The notes beneath the pieces were generated by a model. It was not told where the DNA came from, searched no databases, and worked only from the letters and a program-made list of their open reading frames with translations. Shown piece by piece: positions 58,501-64,000 of a stretch of DNA of 64,000 bases. The stretch spans positions 1,235,001 to 1,299,000 of the forward strand of contig CM072861.1 in the NCBI GenBank assembly GCA_036937835.1, given 5' to 3'. Each line of letters begins with the position of its first letter. Position 1 is the first letter of the stretch. Origin of the DNA: Pampus argenteus (taxonomy: Eukaryota > Chordata > Actinopteri > Scombriformes > Stromateidae). Both the position numbers and the translations under genes were made by a program.

Positions 58501-61500
58501 AAGAAAAACTGTAGTTGTCAGTTTTGGCCTGAGAGAAAGCTATTTTTACAAATGTTACAGTAAAAGCTGCAGGAAGCTCTCAGAAGTGAGTTTTTTGGTC
58601 CTAATCATTAGAAATCAGTTACTTGTTGATGGCAAACATGGTTTTGATTGAAAATATTGATCCTTGTTTAAGAAAAACTGTAGTTGTCAGTTTTGGCCTG
58701 AGAGAAAGCTATTTTTACAAATGTTACAGTAAAAGCTGCAGGAAGCTCTCAGAAGTGAGTTTTTTGGTCCTAATCATTCGAAATTAGTTACTTGTTGATG
58801 GCAAACATGGTTTTGATTGAAAATATTGCTCCTTGTTTAAGAAAAACTGTAGTTGTCAGTTTTGGCCTGAGAGAAAGCTATTTTTACAAATGTTACAGTA
58901 AAAGCTGCAGGAAGCTCTCAGAAGTGAGTTTTTTGGTCCTAATCATTAGAAATCAGTTACTTGTTGATGGCAAACATGGTTTTGATTGAAAATATTGCTC
59001 CTTGTTTAAGAAAAACTGTAGTTGTCAGTTTTGGCCTGAGACAAAGCTATTTTTGCAAATGTTACAGTAAAAGCTACAGGAAGCTCTCAGAAGTGAGTTT
59101 TTTGGTCCTAATCATTAGAAATCAGTTACTTGTTGATGGCAAACATGGTTTTGATTGAAAATATTGCTCCTTGTTTAAGAAAAACTGTAGTTGTCAGTTT
59201 TGGCCTGAGAGAAAGCTATTTTTACAAATGTTACAGTAAAAGCTGCAGGAATCTCTCAGAAGTGAGTTTTTTGGTCCTAATCATTAGAAATCAGTTACTT
59301 GTTGATGGCAAAAATGGTTTTGATTGAAAATATTGCTCCTTGTTTAAGAAAAACTGTAGTTGTCAGTTTTGGCCTGAGAGAAAGCTATTTTTTACAAATG
59401 TTACAGTAAAAGCTGCAGGAAGCTCTCAGAAGTGAGTTTTTTGGTCCTAATCATTAGAAATCAGTTACTTGTTAATGGCAAACATGGTTTTGATTGAAAA
59501 TATTGCTCCTTGTTTAAGAAAAACTGTAGTTGTCAGTTTTGGCCTGAGAGAAAGCTATTTTTACAAATGTTACAGTAAAAGCTGCAGGAAGCTCTCAGAA
59601 GTGAGTTTTTTGGTCCTAATCATTAGAAATCAGTTACTTGTTGATGGCAAACATGGTTTTGATTGAAAATATTGCTCCTTGTTTAAGAAAAACTGTAGTT
59701 GTCAGTTTTGGCCTGAGACAAAGCTATTTTTACAAATGTTACAGTAAAAGCTGCAGGAAGCTCTCAGAAGTGAGTTTTTTGGTCCTAATCATTAGAAATC
59801 AGTTACTTGTTGATGGCAAACATGGTTTTCATTGAAAATATTGATCCTTGTTTAAGAAAAACTGTAGTTGTCAGTTTTGGCCTGAGAGAAAGCTATTTTT
59901 ACAAATGTTACAGTAAAAGCTGCAGGAAGCTCTCAGAAGTGAGTTTTTTGGTCCTAATCATTAGAAATCAGTTACTTGTTGATGGCAAACATGGTTTTGA
60001 TTGAAAATATTGCTCCTTGTTTAAGAAAAACTGTAATTGTCAGTTTTGGCCTGAGAGAAAGCAGTTTTTTTACAAATGTTACAGTAAAAGCTGCAGGAAG
60101 CTCTCAGAAGTGAGTTTTTTGGTCCTAATCATTAGAAATCAGTTACTTGTTGATGGCAAACATGGTTTTGATTGAAAATATTGCTCCTTGTTTAAGAAAA
60201 ACTGTAGTTGTCAGTTTTGGCCTGAGACAAAGCTATTTTTACAAATGTTACAGTAAAAGCTGCAGGAAGCTCTCAGAAGTGAGTTTTTTGGTCCTAATCA
60301 TTAGAAATCAGTTACTTGTTGATGGCAAACATGGTTTTCATTGAAAATATTGATCCTTGTTTAAGAAAAACTGTAGTTGTCAGTTTTGGCCTGAGAGAAA
60401 GCTATTTTTACAAATGTTACAGTAAAAGCTGCAGGAAGCTCTCAGAAGTGAGTTTTTTGGTCCTAATCATTAGAAATCAGTTACTTGTTGATGGCAAACA
60501 TGGTTTTGATTGAAAATATTGCTCCTTGTTTAAGAAAAACTGTAGTTGTCAGTTTTGGCCTGAGAGAAAGCTATTTTTACAAATTTTACAGTAAAAGCTG
60601 CAGGAAGCTCTCAGAAGTGAGTTTTTTTGGTCCTAATCATTAGAAATCAGTTACTTGTTGATGGCAAACATGGTTTTGATTGAAAATATTGCTCCTTGTT
60701 TAAGAAAAACTGTAGTTGTCAGTTTTGGCCTGAGAGAAAGCTATTTTTTACAAATGTTACAGTAAAAGCTGCAGGAAGCTCTCAGAAGTGAGTTTTTTGG
60801 TCCTAATCATTAGAAATCAGTTACTTGTTGATGGCAAACATGGTTTTGATTGAAAATATTGCTCCTTGTTTAAGAAAAACTGTAATTGTCAGTTTTGGCC
60901 TGAGAGAAAGCAGTTTTTACAAATGTTACAGTAAAAGCTGCAGGAAGCTCTCAGAAGTGAGGTTTTTGGTCCTAATCATTAGAAATCAGTTACTTGTTGG
61001 TGGCAAACATGGTTTTGATTGAAAATATTGCTCCTTGTTTAAGAAAAACTGTAGTTGTCAGTTTTGCCCTGAGAGAAAGCTATTTTTACAAATGTTACAG
61101 TAAAAGCTGCAGGAAGCTCTCAGAAGTGAGTTTTTTGGTCCTAATCATTAGAAATCAGTTACTTGTTGATGGCAAACATGGTTTTGATTGAAAATATTGC
61201 TCCTTGTTTAAGAAAAACTGTAGTTGTCAGTTTTGGCCTGAGACAAAGCTATTTTTACAAATGTTACAGTAAAAGCTGCAGGAAGCTCTCAGAAGTGAGT
61301 TTTTTTGGTCCTAATCATTAGAAATCAGTTACTTGTTGATGGCAAACATGGTTTTGATTGAAAATATTGCTCCTTGTTTAAGAAAAACTGTAGTTGTCAG
61401 TTTTGGCCTGAGACAAAGCTATTTTTACAAATGTTACAGTAAAAGCTGCAGGAAGCTCTCAGAAGTGAGTTTTTTGGTCCTAATCATTAGAAATCAGTTA

Positions 61501-62789
61501 CTTGTTGATGGCAAACATGGTTTTCATTGAAAATATTGATCCTTGTTTAAGAAAAACTGTAGTTGTCAGTTTTGGCCTGAGAGAAAGCTATTTTTACAAA
61601 TGTTACAGTAAAAGCTGCAGGAAGCTCTCAGAAGTGAGTTTTTTGGTCCTAATCATTAGAAATCAGTTACTTGTTGATGGCAAACATGGTTTTGATTGAA
61701 AATATTGCTCCTTGTTTAAGAAAAACTGTAGTTGTCAGTTTTGGCCTGAGAGAAAGCTATTTTTACAAATGTTACAGTAAAAGCTGCAGGAAGCTCTTAG
61801 AAGTGAGTTTTTTGGTCCTAATCATTAGAAATCAGTTACTTGTTGATGGCAAACATGGTTTTGATTGAAAATATTGCTCCTTGTTTAAGAAAAACTGTAG
61901 TTGTCAGTTTTGGCCTGAGAGAAAGCTATTTTTACAAATGTTACAGTAAAAGCTGCAGGAAGCTCTCAGAAGTGAGTTCTTTGGTCCTAATCATTAGAAA
62001 TCAGTTACTTGTTGATGGCAAACATGGTTTTGATTGAAAATATTGCTCCTTGTTTAAGAAAAACTGTAGTTGTCAGTTTTGGCCTGAGAGAAAGCTATTT
62101 TTACAAATGTTACAGTAAAAGCTGCAGGAAGCTCTTAGAAGTGAGTTTTTTGGTCCTAATCATTAGAAATCAGTTACTTGTTGATGGCAAACATGGTTTT
62201 GATTGAAAATATTGATCCTTGTTTAAGAAAAACTGTAGTTGTCAGTTTTGGCCTGAGACAAAGCTATTTTTACAAATGTTACAGTAAAAGCTGCTGGAAG
62301 CTCTCAGAAGTGAGTTTTTTGGTCCTAATCATTAGAAATCAGTTACTTGTTGATGGCAAACATGGTTTTGATTGAAAATATTGCTCCTTGTTTAAGAAAA
62401 ACTGTAGTTGTCAGTTTTGGCCTGAGAGAAAGCTATTTTTACAAATGTTACAGTAAAAGCTGCAGGAATCTCTCAGAAGTGAGTTTTTTGGTCCTAATCA
62501 TTAGAAATCAGTTACTTGTTGATGGCAAACATGGTTTTGATTGAAAATATTGCTCCTTGTTTAAGAAAAACTGTAGTTGTCAGTTTTGGCCTGAGAGAAA
62601 GCTATTTTTACAAATGTTACAGTAAAAGCTGCAGGAAGCTCTCAGAAGTGAGTTTTTTGGTCCTAATCATTAGAAATCAGTTACTTGTTGATGGCAAACA
62701 TGGTTTTGATTGAAAATATTGCTCCTTGTTTAAGAAAAACTGTAGTTGTCAGTTTTGGCCTGAGAGAAAGCTATTTTTACAAATGTTAC

Positions 62790-63460
62790 ATTAAAAGCTG
62801 CAGGAAGATCTCAGAAGTGAGTTTTTTGGTCCTAATCATTAGAAATCAGTTACTTGTTGATGGCAAACATGGTTTTCATTGAAAATATTGATCCTTGTTT
62901 TAGAAAAACTGTAGTTGTCAGTTTTGGCCTGAGAGAAAGCTATTTTTACAAATGTTACAGTAAAAGCTGCAGGAAGCTCTCAGAAGTTTTTTTTTGGGCT
63001 CCTAATCATTAGAAATCAGTTACTTGTTGATGGCAAACATGGTTTTGTTGAAAATATTGATCCTTATTTAAGAAAAACTGTAGTTGTCAGTTTTGGCCTG
63101 AGAGAAAGCTATTTTTACAAATGTTACAGTAAAAGCTGCAGGAAGCTCTCATAAGTGAGTTTTTTGGTCCTAATCATTAGAAATCAGTTACTTGTTGATG
63201 GCAAACATGGTTTTGTTGAAAATATTGATCCTTATTTAAGAAAAACTGTAGTTGTCAGTTTTGGCCTGAGACAAAGCTATTTTTACAAATGTTACATTAA
63301 AAGCTGCAGGAAGCTCTCAGAAGTGAGTTTTTTGGTCCTAATCATTAGAAATCAGTTACTTGTTGATGGCAAACATGGTTTTGATTCAAAATATTGCTCC
63401 TTGTTTAAGAAAAACTGTAATTGTCAGTTTTGGCCTGAGAGAAAGCAGTTTTTTTACAAA
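62790..63460 (+). repeat. More diverged satellite monomers
   Basis: Within four monomers there are several private changes: ACATTAAAAGC (about 62789 and 63295), GGAAGATCTCAG, TTTTAGAAAAAC, GAAGTTTTTTTTTGGGCTCC (about 62984-63002), CTCATAAGTG (about 63149) and GATTCAAAATATTG (about 63384). Consensus-like monomers resume after about 63470, so this is a local patch rather than a clear array edge. Confidence 0.75.
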
Positions 63461-64000
63461 TGTTACAGTAAAAGCTGCAGGAAGCTCTCAGAAGTGAGTT
63501 TTTTGGTCCTAATCATTAGAAATCAGTTACTTGTTGATGGCAAACATGGTTTTGATTGAAAATATTGCTCCTTGTTTAAGAAAAACTGTAGTTGTCAGTT
63601 TTGGCCTGAGAGAAAGCTATTTTTACAAATGTTACAGTAAAAGCTGCAGGAAGCTCTCAGAAGTGAGTTTTTTGGTCCTAATCATTAGAAATCAGTTACT
63701 TGTTGATGGCAAACATGGTTTTGATTGAAAATATTGCTCCTTGTTTAAGAAAAACTGTAGTTGTCAGTTTTGGCCTGAGAGAAAGCTATTTTTACAAATG
63801 TTACAGTAAAAGCTGCAGGAAGCTCTCAGAAGTGAGTTTTTTGGTCCTAATCATTAGAAATCAGTTACTTGTTGATGGCAAACATGGTTTTGATTGAAAA
63901 TATTGCTCCTTGTTTAAGAAAAACTGTAGTTGTCAGTTTTGGCCTGAGAGAAAGCTATTTTTACAAATGTTACAGTAAAAGCTGCAGGAAGCTCTCAGAA

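Larger units (their letters stand above)
55507..64000 (+). repeat. 169-bp tandem satellite array, right segment
   Basis: The same satellite resumes immediately after the retrotransposon, in the same orientation and in the phase in which it was interrupted (the broken monomer continues with CAAATGTTACAG). About 50 copies run off the right edge. No copy of the 178-bp palindrome variant is seen here, unlike the left segment. Several private variants are shared across the element: the short AATTGACTTTTT junction near 45914 recurs near 55711, and the TTTTTGCAAATG / AGCTACAGG pair at 46886-46914 recurs at 59051-59079. This shows that both flanks belong to one array. Monomers between about 62790 and 63460 carry more private changes than elsewhere. 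Confidence 0.98.

Noticed and set aside
55749..63897. The same ORF series right of the retrotransposon, including a 134-codon frame at 63155-63559
   Set aside because: Same repeat artefact; the longer frame arises from a 168-bp variant and extra T residues joining neighbouring monomers.
1..64000. CENP-B box in the satellite
   Set aside because: The box needs TTCG and CGGG cores. The consensus monomer has no CpG, and the TTCGAA class lacks the second half.
1..64000. tRNA, 5S rRNA or SINE-type pol III promoter boxes in the monomer
   Set aside because: No GGTTCGA-type B box or paired A box is present, and there is no cloverleaf or A-rich SINE tail.

Overview
The window is one very large tandem satellite DNA array interrupted by a single, apparently complete BEL/Pao LTR retrotransposon. 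I see no host gene, RNA gene, CRISPR array or prokaryotic feature. The host is a eukaryote, most likely a teleost fish. This is inferred from the BEL/Pao element (known in fish and invertebrates, absent from mammals), its fish-like gag-pol layout, and an LTR rich in GCTAA/TTAGC words of the kind common in teleost genomes. The species cannot be fixed from sequence alone.

Layout: 1-48416 is satellite; 48417-55506 is the retrotransposon (7090 bp, two 538-bp LTRs, a 5-bp CAAAT target-site duplication, one 1965-codon gag-pol ORF); 55507-64000 is satellite again. All monomers, about 286 to the left and 50 to the right, have the same orientation. The consensus monomer is 169 bp, 58 of 169 bases are G or C (about 34%), and it contains no CpG. 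Recurrent length variants are 168 bp (two independent 1-bp deletion classes), 170 bp or more (T-tract slippage) and 178 bp (a 17-bp odd palindrome that looks like a local template-switch product).

The array has structure at several scales. Diagnostic substitutions recur at fixed spacings and define higher-order repeats of 3, 4, 5, 10, 11 and 12 monomers (507, 676, 847, 1688, 1858 and 2037 bp). Above these lie super-units. A 9643-bp unit at about 20070-29712 is followed by a second copy of 13358 bp at about 29713-43070. The size difference is exactly 3715 bp, matching an internal tandem duplication of [10-mer, 10-mer, 2-mer]. A third, partial copy with extra monomers starts near 43071. This is the pattern expected from nested unequal exchange or amplification, as in centromeric or pericentromeric satellites; a centromeric role is inference only.

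The retrotransposon inserted cleanly into one monomer. Its LTRs look identical by eye and its ORF is open from gag through protease, reverse transcriptase, RNase H and integrase, so the insertion is recent. No solo LTR or second copy occurs in the window, so the element appears to post-date the amplifications visible here. The 65-121-codon ORFs that recur in every monomer are best read as a by-product of the repeat. I found no clearly new functional system; the most notable things are the nested repeat architecture, the template-switch monomer family and the young BEL/Pao insertion.
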